From NCBI RefSeq assembly GCF_040546595.1, contig NZ_JBEPOB010000001.1:4341001-4405000 (forward strand): a stretch of DNA of 64,000 bases, written 5' to 3'. How positions within the stretch are numbered: position 1 is the first letter of the stretch; the number at the start of each line of letters is the position of its first letter. The stretch comes from Bosea sp. OAE506. GTDB taxonomy: Bacteria; Pseudomonadota; Alphaproteobacteria; Rhizobiales; Beijerinckiaceae. The notes below the pieces were generated by a model. The model saw only the letters and a list, made by a program, of their open reading frames with translations. It searched no databases and was not told the origin of the DNA. Below are positions 38,439 through 46,629 of the stretch, in pieces. A program made the translations under genes and the position numbers.

Positions 38439-39347
38439 TCAGTTGACGAGCGTGCCGCGGGTGACGATCGCGCCGACGAAGGCGACCAGGCGGTCGAGCA
38501 GGAAGCCGACCACGCCGATGTAGACGAGCGCCACGATGATGTCGGACAGGCGCGAGGAATTCCACGCGTCCCAGATGAAGAAGCCGATACCGACGCCGCC
38601 GGTCAGCATTTCGGCCGCGACGATGGCGAGCCAGGACAGGCCGACCCCGATGCGCAGCCCCGTGAAGATGTAAGGCGCCGCCGAGGGCACCATGATCTTG
38701 AAGAAGAACTCGACCTGGTTCAGCCGTAGCACCTGCGCGACGTTGCGGTAGTCCTGCGGGATGTTGCGGATGCCGACGGCCGTGTTGATGATCACCGGCC
38801 AGATCGCGGTGATGAAGATTACGAAGATCGCCGAGGGCTGGCTGTCGCGGAAGGCCGCGAGCGAGAGCGGCAGCCAGGCCAGTGGCGGCACGGTGCGCAG
38901 CACCTGGAAGACCGGATCGAGCCCCCGCATCGCCCAGACCGACTGGCCGACGAGCGCGCCGAGCAGCACGCCGACGATCGCAGCGAGGCTGAAGCCGATG
39001 GCGACGCGCTGAAGCGAGACCAGGATGCGCCAGCCGAGGCCAATATCCTGCGAGCCCGCCCAGTAGAACGGTTCGACGATGAGATCCTTCGCCTCCTCCC
39101 AGATCTTGGTCGGCGGCGGCAGCGAAGATTGCGGGCCCGAGGCCGCGATCTGCCAGAACAGTGCGATCAGCGCGACCGTCACCAGCGGCGGCAGCACATT
39201 GACGAGGATCGCCCTGAGCCAGGGCAGCAGCCTGGCCGACAGCGGCTTGCGGGCGGGCGCCGGCAGCGCCACCACGCCGGGCTTGGCGCCCGGCAACGCA
39301 ACCACCGTCGCGCCCGTCTCCACTTCCTTCAGGACGGCCCGACCCAT
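38439..39347 (-). CDS. nrtB: Nitrate ABC transporter permease NrtB
   Basis: A 302-residue inner-membrane permease with six hydrophobic helices. The EAA-type coupling region is VAQVLRLNQVEFFFKIMVPSAAPYIFTGLRIG. RTVPPLAWLPLSLAAF and IIVALVYIGVVGFLLDRL are typical of NrtB/SsuC/TauC proteins. AGAGGAG lies six bases before the ATG at 39347. Pairs with NrtD and the binding protein NrtA, from which it is separated by the reductase genes. Confidence 0.93.
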   Translation of the reverse strand: MGRAVLKEVETGATVVALPGAKPGVVALPAPARKPLSARLLPWLRAILVNVLPPLVTVALIALFWQIAASGPQSSLPPPTKIWEEAKDLIVEPFYWAGSQDIGLGWRILVSLQRVAIGFSLAAIVGVLLGALVGQSVWAMRGLDPVFQVLRTVPPLAWLPLSLAAFRDSQPSAIFVIFITAIWPVIINTAVGIRNIPQDYRNVAQVLRLNQVEFFFKIMVPSAAPYIFTGLRIGVGLSWLAIVAAEMLTGGVGIGFFIWDAWNSSRLSDIIVALVYIGVVGFLLDRLVAFVGAIVTRGTLVN

Positions 39348-39381
39348 CAGATTCTCCTCTGGTTGTCGCATCGCGAGGGCT

Positions 39382-42087
39382 TCATGCCGCGATCGTGGCG
39401 CGCGCCTGCGCGCCGATGCGGCGGATTTCGGGGAGGCAGGAGCCGCAATTGGTACCCGCCTTGAGCTGTCGGCCGATCTCGTCGGGGCTTGCCGCGCCTC
39501 CGGCGAAGGCGGCGCGGATCGCCGCGAGGCCGACGCCGAAACAGGCGCAGACGGTCGGGCCGGCATCGGCCGCGCCGTCAAGGCTGCGCCCGGCTAGCAG
39601 CGCGAGGCGATTGTCCGGCAGCGCCGCGTGATCAGCGAAGGCGCGTTTCATGCTGTCCCAGAGCGGCAAGCCGCCGAAGGGGGCAAGGAACAGGGCAGCC
39701 AGCAGCCGGCCGTCGCGGATGACGGCGCAGCGATAGGCGCCGCCGGCCATGTCGACCATCTCGGTCAGGTCCGCCTCTTCGAAGCGGGCCCTGACGGCGG
39801 CCATCAATTCGGCCGGCCCGGCATCCGTCGCGAAGAGCCGCGCCTCGCCGCCCTCGACCGCGAGCCTTGACCACCAGCTGCCCTCGGGCAGCATAAAGTC
39901 TTCGCGCGACAGCACGAAACCCTGCGCGGCATAGGTCACAGGCTCGACCGATGACGGCGTCGCCTTCATCTCCGGCTGGCCGGACCAGGGATCGCAGACA
40001 GCCTGGACGGCCGCACCAATGCGAGCATGAGAAGCGGTCTCCGCCGACCAGTGGATCGGTGCGAAGAGCGACCCGCGCGTCATGCCGGGATCGAGCGCGA
40101 CCTTCAGCACGACGCTGCCATGGGCGTTGGCGATACGGGCGAAGCCGCCCTCTGTCAGAGCGTAGCGGCGCGCATCCTCAGGATGGATCTGGACGGATGG
40201 CTCGGCGCTGTGAGCGCTGAGCCGGGGGCTGAGGCCAGTGCGCGTCATCGTGTGCCAGTGATCGCGCAGGCGCCCCGTATTGAGCAGCAGCGGCATGGCT
40301 TCGCTCGCAGCACTGGCAAGCGCCGGGGTGGCGAGCGGCACCATCCGGGCGCGGCCATCCGCCGTGAAGAAGCCGCCTTCGGCGAAGAGGCGCGGCGTGC
40401 CGAGCGGCCGGGCGGCGGGGGCCGGCCATTGCACAGGCTGGAGTGCGTCATAGGCGCGCTTCGTCAGACCCGCATGGGCGCCGATGTCGAAATCGCGGCG
40501 GCCCTCATTCTCGAAGGCCGAGAGCGCGGCATGCTCGGCATAGATTGCGGCCGGGCCGGCATGGGCGAAGGCGTCCGCGAAGCCCAGACGCTGCGCGACC
40601 TGCGCGATAATCCACCAATCCGGCCTGACCTCGCCTGGCAGTAGCAAGAAGGCACGCTGGCGCGAGATGCGGCGCTCGGAATTGGTGACCGTGCCGTCCT
40701 TCTCGCCCCAGGCGGCCGCCGGCAGGATGAGATGCGGCTTCGCCGAGAGCGTGTCGTTGGAGAGCACGTTCTCCGAGACGACGAAGAGGTCGAGCCCGGA
40801 GAGCGCCGCGCGGACCCGGTCGGCCCGGGGCAGCGAGACAGCCGGGTTGGTCGCCATCACCCAGAGCGCGCGGATGCGCCCGGCCTCGACCGCCTCCATC
40901 ATCGCGACGGCCTTCAGGCCCTCGGCCTGCGCCATCCGGGGCGCATTCCAGAAGCGCTGGACGCGGTCGATCTCCGCCGGGGCATAGCCCATATGGGCGG
41001 CCAGCATATTGGCCAGCCCCCCGACCTCGCGGCCGCCCATCGCGTTGGGCTGGCCGGTGAGCGAGAAGGGTCCGCTGCCCGGCTTGCCGATGCGGCCCGC
41101 CGCCAGGTGGCAGTGCAGGATCGCCGCGACCTTGTCGGTGCCCTGCGCCGACTGGTTGACGCCCTGGCTCCAGGCGGTGACGACGGCCGGCGTCTCGCTC
41201 CAGAGCGCGTAGAAGGCGGCGATCTCGGTCTCGTCGAGCCCCGTCCCGCGCGCGACCGCCGCCAACGAGGGCGCGATCTCGCGGGCATTGGTGAGGGCGG
41301 CTTCATAGCCCTCGACATGGCAGGCGAGGTAGTCCGCATCGGTCAGGCCGTGATCGGCGAGATGGACCAGCAGACCGGCAAAGAGCAGCGTGTCAGAGCC
41401 GGGCGCCAGCCGCAGCACCCTATCCACGTCTTCGCTCGTGGCGGTCGCGCGCGGGTCGATGACGACGATGCGGGCGCCGCGCTGCGCCCGGTTCTGCTGC
41501 ATGCGGCGGAACAGGACCGGGTGGCACCAGGCGGCATTCGAGCCGACGAGGACGATCAGATCGGCCCGGTCGAGATCCTCATAGCTGCCCGGCACGGTAT
41601 CAGAGCCAAAGACGCGGCGCTGACCGGCGACGGTCGAGGCCATGCAAAGCCGCGAATTGGTGTCGACATGGGGCGAGCCAATGAAGCCCTTCATCAGCTT
41701 GTTGGCGAGGTAGTAGTCCTCGGTCAGGAGCTGCCCGGAGAGATAGAAGGCGACCGCGTCCTGCCCATGAGCGGCGATGACGCCTTTCAGCCCATCGGCG
41801 ACCGCGTCCAAGGCCACATCCCAGCTGACGCGCTCATAGCCGCCGGTTGCGGTGCGGCGCAGCGGATGCAGCACGCGCGAGTCGAGGCCTAGCGTTTCGC
41901 CCAGTGCCGCCCCCTTGGAGCAGAGCCGGCCGAGATTGGCGGGATGGGACGGATCGCCCGCGATGGTCGCACCGCCGCGCCCATCCGGTGTCGCGAGAAC
42001 GCCGCAGCCGACGCCGCAATAGGGGCAGGTCGTGCGGATCGCCTCGGCAGGCATGGGTGGCCCGGGCTGATCGGCATCGCGACGCAT
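39382..42087 (-). CDS. nasA: Assimilatory nitrate reductase catalytic subunit NasA
   Basis: Molybdopterin enzyme reducing nitrate to nitrite, 901 residues. The N-terminal [4Fe-4S] motif is CPYCGVGC with a fourth Cys in RLCSKG; the probable Mo ligand Cys is in DTNSRLCMAST at about residue 150. HLILPAAAWGEKDGTVTNSERRIS and NTGRLRDHWHTMTRTG mark cofactor contacts. The last 55 residues form a BFD-type [2Fe-2S] domain (VCACFGV, NCGSCLPEI). Electrons should come from the FAD protein immediately upstream (one-base gap). Needs molybdenum cofactor, consistent with moaA in the window. Confidence 0.95.
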   Translation of the reverse strand: MRRDADQPGPPMPAEAIRTTCPYCGVGCGVLATPDGRGGATIAGDPSHPANLGRLCSKGAALGETLGLDSRVLHPLRRTATGGYERVSWDVALDAVADGLKGVIAAHGQDAVAFYLSGQLLTEDYYLANKLMKGFIGSPHVDTNSRLCMASTVAGQRRVFGSDTVPGSYEDLDRADLIVLVGSNAAWCHPVLFRRMQQNRAQRGARIVVIDPRATATSEDVDRVLRLAPGSDTLLFAGLLVHLADHGLTDADYLACHVEGYEAALTNAREIAPSLAAVARGTGLDETEIAAFYALWSETPAVVTAWSQGVNQSAQGTDKVAAILHCHLAAGRIGKPGSGPFSLTGQPNAMGGREVGGLANMLAAHMGYAPAEIDRVQRFWNAPRMAQAEGLKAVAMMEAVEAGRIRALWVMATNPAVSLPRADRVRAALSGLDLFVVSENVLSNDTLSAKPHLILPAAAWGEKDGTVTNSERRISRQRAFLLLPGEVRPDWWIIAQVAQRLGFADAFAHAGPAAIYAEHAALSAFENEGRRDFDIGAHAGLTKRAYDALQPVQWPAPAARPLGTPRLFAEGGFFTADGRARMVPLATPALASAASEAMPLLLNTGRLRDHWHTMTRTGLSPRLSAHSAEPSVQIHPEDARRYALTEGGFARIANAHGSVVLKVALDPGMTRGSLFAPIHWSAETASHARIGAAVQAVCDPWSGQPEMKATPSSVEPVTYAAQGFVLSREDFMLPEGSWWSRLAVEGGEARLFATDAGPAELMAAVRARFEEADLTEMVDMAGGAYRCAVIRDGRLLAALFLAPFGGLPLWDSMKRAFADHAALPDNRLALLAGRSLDGAADAGPTVCACFGVGLAAIRAAFAGGAASPDEIGRQLKAGTNCGSCLPEIRRIGAQARATIAA

Positions 42088-42088
42088 C

Positions 42089-43303
42089 TCAGGCCGCCTC
42101 CGCCAGGCAATAGGGCTCGCCGAAGGGCAGTTCGCTGCGGATGGCGGAGATGTCCTGCCCCGAGCGGATCAGCCGGAGATAGAACAGCGCGCCCTGCGTA
42201 TCGCCGACGAGGACGCAGCCGGCGAGGTGGCCGTCGCGGATGACGAATTTGCGGTAGAGGCCGGTCGCGCGGTCGCGCAGCACGATGGTCTGCGCCCCCT
42301 CCCCCGCCTCGAACTCTCCCGCGGAGAATACGCCGATGCCGCTGACCTTGAGATTGGTCGCCAGCAGCGAGCCGCGATAGCGCGCCTGCTGGCCGGCAAG
42401 CCGACGCGCCAGCACGCGCGCCTGTTCATAGGCCGGCTCGACCAGCCCGTAGACGCTGCCGTCGTGCTGGGCGCATTCGCCGATCGCGAAGATATCGGGA
42501 TCGCTCGTGGCCAAACCATCGTCGACGAGGATGCCGCGGTCCACGCCGAGCCCGGCAGCCCGCGCGAGTTCCGCATGGGGCCGCACACCGATCGCGACGA
42601 CGACGAGGTCCGCCGGCAGCACGGTTCCGTCCTGGAGCTCGACGGCCTCGACATGGTCGCGTCCGACGAAGCCTCGCGTGGCGGCGCCCAGCCGCAGATC
42701 GATGCCGCGCAGCGCGACGGCCTCGGCCAGCAGGGCCGCGCCCTCGGCATCGAGCTGGCGCTCCATCAGCCGGTCAACCAGATGCAGCAGCGTCACCCGC
42801 CCACCGCTGCGCGACAGCCCATAGGCAGCCTCGATGCCGAGCAGGCCGCCGCCGATGACGACGATGCGCGCGCCGCTACGGGCCCGCTCGCGCAGGGTCC
42901 GCACATCGGCCATGTCGCGGAAGGTCATCACGCCCGGCAGGTCGGTGCCCGGCAAAGGCGGCCGGACCGGCTTCGAGCCGGTCGCCAGGACGAGCTTGCC
43001 ATAGGGCAGCGTTGCGCCGTCCGCGAGGGTCACGATCTTCGCGCCGCGGTCGATGGCGGTGACGCCGCGCCCATAGAAGGTCGAGACGCCGCGGGCGCGC
43101 CACCAGGCGGCCGGCTTCAGCTCGACATCGGCCTCGGCGATCTCGCCGGCCAGCAGCGGCGAGAGCAGGACGCGGTTATAGGCCAGCCGCGGCTCCTCGC
43201 CGATCACCGCGATGGCATGGCGACCGAGCGCGCGCTGGCCGAGTTCCTCGACCAGCCGCGTCGCGGCCATGCCCTTCCCGACGATGACGAGGGGCTCGGC
43301 CAT
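42089..43303 (-). CDS. FAD-dependent NAD(P)H oxidoreductase, nitrate reductase electron-transfer subunit
   Basis: A 404-residue flavoprotein matching the N-terminal half of NirB/NasB. FAD and NAD sites are VIVGKGMAATRLVEEL and IVVIGGGLLGIEAAYGL, with RLAYNRVLLSPLLAGE and ATGSKPVRPPLPG as in that family. IFAIGECAQHDGSVYGLVEPAYEQARVLA is the second FAD motif. It lacks the BFD and siroheme domains of full NirB; NasA carries the BFD domain instead. Likely passes NADH electrons to NasA. Equivalent to nasB of Bacillus or nasC of Klebsiella. Confidence 0.88.
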   Translation of the reverse strand: MAEPLVIVGKGMAATRLVEELGQRALGRHAIAVIGEEPRLAYNRVLLSPLLAGEIAEADVELKPAAWWRARGVSTFYGRGVTAIDRGAKIVTLADGATLPYGKLVLATGSKPVRPPLPGTDLPGVMTFRDMADVRTLRERARSGARIVVIGGGLLGIEAAYGLSRSGGRVTLLHLVDRLMERQLDAEGAALLAEAVALRGIDLRLGAATRGFVGRDHVEAVELQDGTVLPADLVVVAIGVRPHAELARAAGLGVDRGILVDDGLATSDPDIFAIGECAQHDGSVYGLVEPAYEQARVLARRLAGQQARYRGSLLATNLKVSGIGVFSAGEFEAGEGAQTIVLRDRATGLYRKFVIRDGHLAGCVLVGDTQGALFYLRLIRSGQDISAIRSELPFGEPYCLAEAA

Positions 43304-43307
43304 CGGC

Positions 43308-44627
43308 TCAGGCGACCCGCTTGATCTTGAGGGCCTTGAGGTAGTCCATCGGCGCCGCGGGATCGAACTTCACGCCGTCGAAGAAGGTCTCGACGCCGCG
43401 GGAATCCGCGGTCGGGGCACCGGAAACGCCCAGTGTCTTGGCCGCCTCGCGCCAGAGATCCGAGCGGTTGGTCTTGTCGACCAGCGCCTTGATGTCGATC
43501 GTCGGCTCGAACTTGCCCCATCGGATGTTCTCGGTGACGAACCAGGTGTCGAGGCTCTTCCAGGGATAGGATGACGAGCCGCCCTCGCCCCAGAACTTCA
43601 TCTGGAGATTGGTGCCCTTCACCTCGCGGCCATTGCCGTAGTTGATGTCGCCGAGCAGGCGCTTGTTGATGTCATTGACGGGAACGTTGAACCACTGCCG
43701 GCGGCCGACGATTTCGGAGAGTTCCTGGCGGTTCTCGCGCTTGTCGGCCCATTGCTGGGCTTCCATCACCGCCATCAGGATGGCCTGCGTCGCCTTCGGG
43801 TTGGCGTCGACGAAATCGGCCCGCATGCCGAGGATCTTCTCGGGGTGCCGCGACCAGAGTTCGCCGGTGGTCAGGGCGGTGTAGCCGATGTTCTGGTTGA
43901 CGAGCTGCTCGTTCCAGGGTTCGCCGACGCAGAAGCAGTCCATCGTGCCGACCTTCATGTTCGCCACCATCTGCGGCGGCGGCACGGTGATGACCTTGAT
44001 GTCGGTGTCGGGGTCGATGCCGCCGGCGGCGAGCCAGTAGCGGATCCAGAGGTCGTGGGTGCCGCCCGGGAAGGTCATGGCGGCGGTGAGTTCCTTGCCC
44101 GCCGCCTTCTTTCGCTCGAAGGCGAGCTTCAGCGGCGAGGCATCCTTCTGAACGTTCAGGTCCTTGTATTCGTTGGAGACCGAGATCGCCTGGCCGTCCT
44201 CGTTGAGGTTCAGCAGCGTGTACATCGGCAGCGGCTGGTTGTTCTGCATCACCTTCCCGGTGGAATAGAGATGCGTCTTCGGGCGCAGGATGTGGCCGCC
44301 ATCGATGCCGTTGTTCTTGAAGCCGAGCGCCATGTTGTCGCGCGTCGCGCCCCAGCTCGCCTGCTTGGCGATGTCCATGTCGGGCAGGCCGTACTTCGCG
44401 TAGAGGCCCTTTTCCTTGGCGATGATCAGGGGCGAGGCATCGGTCAGCGCGATGTAGCCGAGACGCGTGCCCTTGACCTCGGGGCCCGCGCTCTGCGCGA
44501 AGGCGCCGGACGGCAGCGCGAGGCGCGCGGCGCTCAACAGCGCGGCGGCGCCCGACAGCTTCAGCAGCCGGCGGCGGCCGACATTCACGGATGCGGGCTT
44601 TGTGCTGGTCTCGACTGTGTTCGTCAT
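43308..44627 (-). CDS. nrtA: Nitrate ABC transporter substrate-binding protein NrtA
   Basis: A 439-residue periplasmic nitrate binder. The leader VGRRRLLKLSGAAALLSAARLALPSGAFAQS is Tat-type. KGTRLGYIALTDASPLIIAKEKGLYAKYGL and ASWGATRDNMALG are the NrtA/CmpA signature, with the GGHILRPK, FPGGTHDLWIRYWLAAGG and DCFCVGEPWNEQLV ligand regions. RBS GAGAGG is eight bases before the ATG. It is the first gene after the antiterminator leader and begins the structural operon. Confidence 0.95.
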   Translation of the reverse strand: MTNTVETSTKPASVNVGRRRLLKLSGAAALLSAARLALPSGAFAQSAGPEVKGTRLGYIALTDASPLIIAKEKGLYAKYGLPDMDIAKQASWGATRDNMALGFKNNGIDGGHILRPKTHLYSTGKVMQNNQPLPMYTLLNLNEDGQAISVSNEYKDLNVQKDASPLKLAFERKKAAGKELTAAMTFPGGTHDLWIRYWLAAGGIDPDTDIKVITVPPPQMVANMKVGTMDCFCVGEPWNEQLVNQNIGYTALTTGELWSRHPEKILGMRADFVDANPKATQAILMAVMEAQQWADKRENRQELSEIVGRRQWFNVPVNDINKRLLGDINYGNGREVKGTNLQMKFWGEGGSSSYPWKSLDTWFVTENIRWGKFEPTIDIKALVDKTNRSDLWREAAKTLGVSGAPTADSRGVETFFDGVKFDPAAPMDYLKALKIKRVA

Positions 44628-44675
44628 CGATCGCCTCTCGGTTTGCGAAGGAAGGCCCGCCTGCCGCCGAACACG

Positions 44676-44722
44676 AAAAACGCCGCGCGAATGCACCCAT
44701 GGGCACGTTCGACAGCGGCGTT
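44676..44722 (-). terminator. Leader terminator upstream of nrtA
   Basis: On the minus-strand transcript the 5' arm AACGCCGC (44722-44715) pairs exactly with the 3' arm GCGGCGTT (44686-44679). An inner hairpin (CGAA...TTCG around CCCATGGG) extends it, and five T residues (44680-44676) follow. This is a strong intrinsic terminator 48 bases before the nrtA start. Its 5' arm is shared with the loop and 3' arm of the second ANTAR-type hairpin, so the two cannot form together. This is the usual logic of NasT antitermination. Confidence 0.82.
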
Positions 44723-44768
44723 GCTGTGCAGTTCCGGTTCGGAGGATGGCGCGGGCAGCGTTGGCCGC
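44712..44768 (-). ncRNA. ANTAR-type two-hairpin antiterminator element (NasT target)
   Basis: Two stem-loops in the nrtA leader. P1 is GCGGCC-AACGCT-GCCCGC (44768-44751) with one C-C mismatch one pair below the loop. P2 is ACAGC-AACGCC-GCTGT (44727-44712). Both have six-base loops with A at position 1 and G at position 4, the residues known to be recognised by ANTAR proteins, and the first five loop bases are identical. The linker is 23 bases, longer than I would expect. NasT, encoded just upstream, is the obvious ligand; bound P2 would occupy the terminator's 5' arm. Confidence 0.78.
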
Positions 44769-44782
44769 GTCGGATCAAGCCT

Positions 44783-44798
44783 TACAAGGTTCGTGCCA
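44783..44798 (-). promoter_or_regulatory. Sigma-54 promoter of the nrtA operon
   Basis: TGGCACGAACCTTGTA matches the sigma-54 consensus TGGCACG-N4-TTGCW at all but one core position (TTGT for TTGC), with correct -24/-12 spacing. Transcription would start near 44772, a few bases before hairpin P1, exactly where the leader should begin. This implies NtrC-type activation under nitrogen limitation, in addition to nitrate-dependent antitermination. I did not find a convincing NtrC site upstream. Confidence 0.72.
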
Positions 44799-44934
44799 GC
44801 CGGCGCCGCGCAGGCGGCTGTCTGGAATTACAACAGCTTGGACGGTGCACGCAGGGGTTGGTGGCGCGATCAGACCCGGCCGATGAAGCGCAGAAATCAG
44901 GCGTGACTGCTCATTTCGGCGCCACGCCAGCGGA

Positions 44935-45981
44935 TCAGGCGGTATCGATCGGAAAAGCGGCAGGCCGGAACACGGCGCGCGCCTGCTCCAGCATTCCGGG
45001 CGACGGGACGATCTGTCCGGCGCGTTCCATGCCCGCCAGAATCCAGTCGGCCTGCTCGGGAACCGGGCGCAGCGCCTCGCGATCGAAGCGGATGAAGCGC
45101 TCGACCTGGCGCGGCGGTCGCCCCGCGCCCTGCAGCAGATTGAAGTGCAGCACCGGCTCGAGGATTTCGACCGGGAGTGCGAGCCGGTCAGGCGCCGAGA
45201 GGTGCGCGGCGAAGCGCGGGATGTTGGCGGGGTCGCAGGCCCAGTCGCTGGCCCGCAGGATGGCCGCTGTCAGCTTCTGGACCGCGGCCGGGCGGCGCTC
45301 GATATCGTCGGCCTGCCAGGCGAGGACCTTATCGGGGCAGTCTCGCCGCAGATCGGTGCTGGTGTGGACCATCGCGCCGACCCCGGCCGCCACTGCAGCG
45401 GCATTCCACGGCGCACCCGCACAGAAGCCATCGACGCGGCCGCTGCGCAGGGCCTCGACCGTCTGGGGCGGTGGAACAACCTCGAAGCGGATATCCGTCC
45501 CCAACGAGAGCCCGGCCTTCGCCAGCCATTCGCAGATCAGATAGGTGTGGCTGGAGAAGCCGAAGACGGCCGCCAGCGTGAGCGGCGGCAGCCCCGAGGC
45601 CTTGCGGCGGGCGACCAGCGCCGCGAGCGCGCGGGCGGACACCGTCGTATCGGCCATATCGCCCTCGGCGAGGCGCGCGAGTTCCTCATAGCGCCGCAAC
45701 GTCACCGTGATCGCGGCACCGTCGAGATTGAGCGCGAGCGGCACTGCCATGGGCGCCCGGACGCCACCGACGCCGAGCGTCGCGGCGATGGCGGCTGGGC
45801 CGAGCATATGGGCGGCGTCGAACAGGCGAACGTTGAGCTTGTCGCGCAGATTGGACCAGGACACCTCGCGCACGAGTTCGAGGTTCAGCCCCTCGGCCTC
45901 GGCGAACCCCTCGTCCTTGGCCAGCACGACCAGCGCGCAATCGACCAGCGGCATGAAGCCGACCCGCAGATGCAGCGTCAT
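44935..45981 (-). CDS. nasS: Nitrate sensor NasS (cytoplasmic NrtA-like)
   Basis: A 348-residue relative of NrtA with no signal peptide (it starts MTLHLRVGFMPLVDCALVVLA), so it should be cytoplasmic. VSWSNLRDKLNVRLFDAAHMLGPAAIA and RVDGFCAGAPWNAAAV are the ligand-binding regions. In related alphaproteobacteria NasS holds NasT inactive and releases it when nitrate binds. It lies between nasT and the leader of the operon it should control. Its start region contains a tandem 17-base duplication. Confidence 0.9.
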   Translation of the reverse strand: MTLHLRVGFMPLVDCALVVLAKDEGFAEAEGLNLELVREVSWSNLRDKLNVRLFDAAHMLGPAAIAATLGVGGVRAPMAVPLALNLDGAAITVTLRRYEELARLAEGDMADTTVSARALAALVARRKASGLPPLTLAAVFGFSSHTYLICEWLAKAGLSLGTDIRFEVVPPPQTVEALRSGRVDGFCAGAPWNAAAVAAGVGAMVHTSTDLRRDCPDKVLAWQADDIERRPAAVQKLTAAILRASDWACDPANIPRFAAHLSAPDRLALPVEILEPVLHFNLLQGAGRPPRQVERFIRFDREALRPVPEQADWILAGMERAGQIVPSPGMLEQARAVFRPAAFPIDTA

Positions 45982-46015
45982 GTCAGCACCTCGGTCATGT
46001 CAGCACCTTGGTCAT
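45977..46015 (-). repeat. Tandem 17-base repeat at the nasT-nasS junction
   Basis: On the minus strand ATGACCAAGGTGCTGAC (46015-45999) is followed directly by ATGACCGAGGTGCTGAC (45998-45982) and then ATGAC of the nasS start (45981). Units differ at one base. The first ATG overlaps the nasT stop. The first two ATGs open six-codon frames (MTKVLT and MTEVLT) that end at a TGA overlapping the next ATG, so each stop abuts the following start. Looks like recent slippage duplication of the ribosome-binding region. Confidence 0.75.
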
Positions 46016-46596
46016 TTGAACACCTCGGCGGCCGTGATGATCGAGCGCGCGATGTCGACGAGCTTGCGCTTGTCGTTCATGGCGGTGCGCCGCAGCAGGG
46101 CATAGGCCTCCTCCTCCGGCAGGCTCTTCATGCGCATGACGATGCCCTTGGCTTTGTCGACCAGCTTGCGCTCCTCGAGCTGGGAGCGGGCCTCGTCCAG
46201 TTCCTCGCGGAGCTTGCGGAAGGCGTTGAAGCGGCTGATGCAGGTCTGCAGGATCGGTTGCATCCGCTCCTTCTTCAGCCCGTCGACGATATAGGCGGAG
46301 ACGCCAGCCTCGACTGCGGCCTCGATCGAGGCGGAATCGGACTGGTCGACGAACATGGTGATCGGCCGCCGGACATGGCGGCTGACCAGGAACATGTCGG
46401 CCAGCGCATCGCGGCTGGGGTCCTCGAGGTCGATCACGACCACGTCGGGATCATGGGTCTCGATCGCCTTGACCAGGCCCTGCGTCGCGCCGATCCGCAC
46501 GAGATCGGTGAAGCCGGCCTCGCGCAGGCCCTCGTCGATGATCGCCGCCCGCACCGGGTTGGCATCGACGATCAGGATCTTGAGATCGGGCCTCAC
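46012..46596 (-). CDS. nasT: ANTAR antitermination response regulator NasT
   Basis: A 194-residue regulator. An N-terminal receiver-like domain (residues 1-120; KILIVDANPVRAAI, VVIDLEDPSRD, AYIVDGLKKE) joins a coiled helix and a C-terminal ANTAR RNA-binding domain (LVDKAKGIVMRMKSLPEEEAYALLRRTAMNDKRKLVDIARSII). It should bind the twin hexaloop hairpins in the nrtA leader and prevent termination when NasS has bound nitrate. Directly upstream of nasS. Confidence 0.93.
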   Translation of the reverse strand: MRPDLKILIVDANPVRAAIIDEGLREAGFTDLVRIGATQGLVKAIETHDPDVVVIDLEDPSRDALADMFLVSRHVRRPITMFVDQSDSASIEAAVEAGVSAYIVDGLKKERMQPILQTCISRFNAFRKLREELDEARSQLEERKLVDKAKGIVMRMKSLPEEEAYALLRRTAMNDKRKLVDIARSIITAAEVFK

Positions 46597-46629
46597 GGGC
46601 GGCGCCGGGTCAGGCGGTGCGACGGCCGC

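Noticed and set aside
44841..44870. Possible NtrC site (GGTGCAC ... GGTGGCGC) upstream of the sigma-54 promoter
   Set aside because: It lacks the paired GCACC/GGTGC spacing of known NtrC sites; too weak to call.
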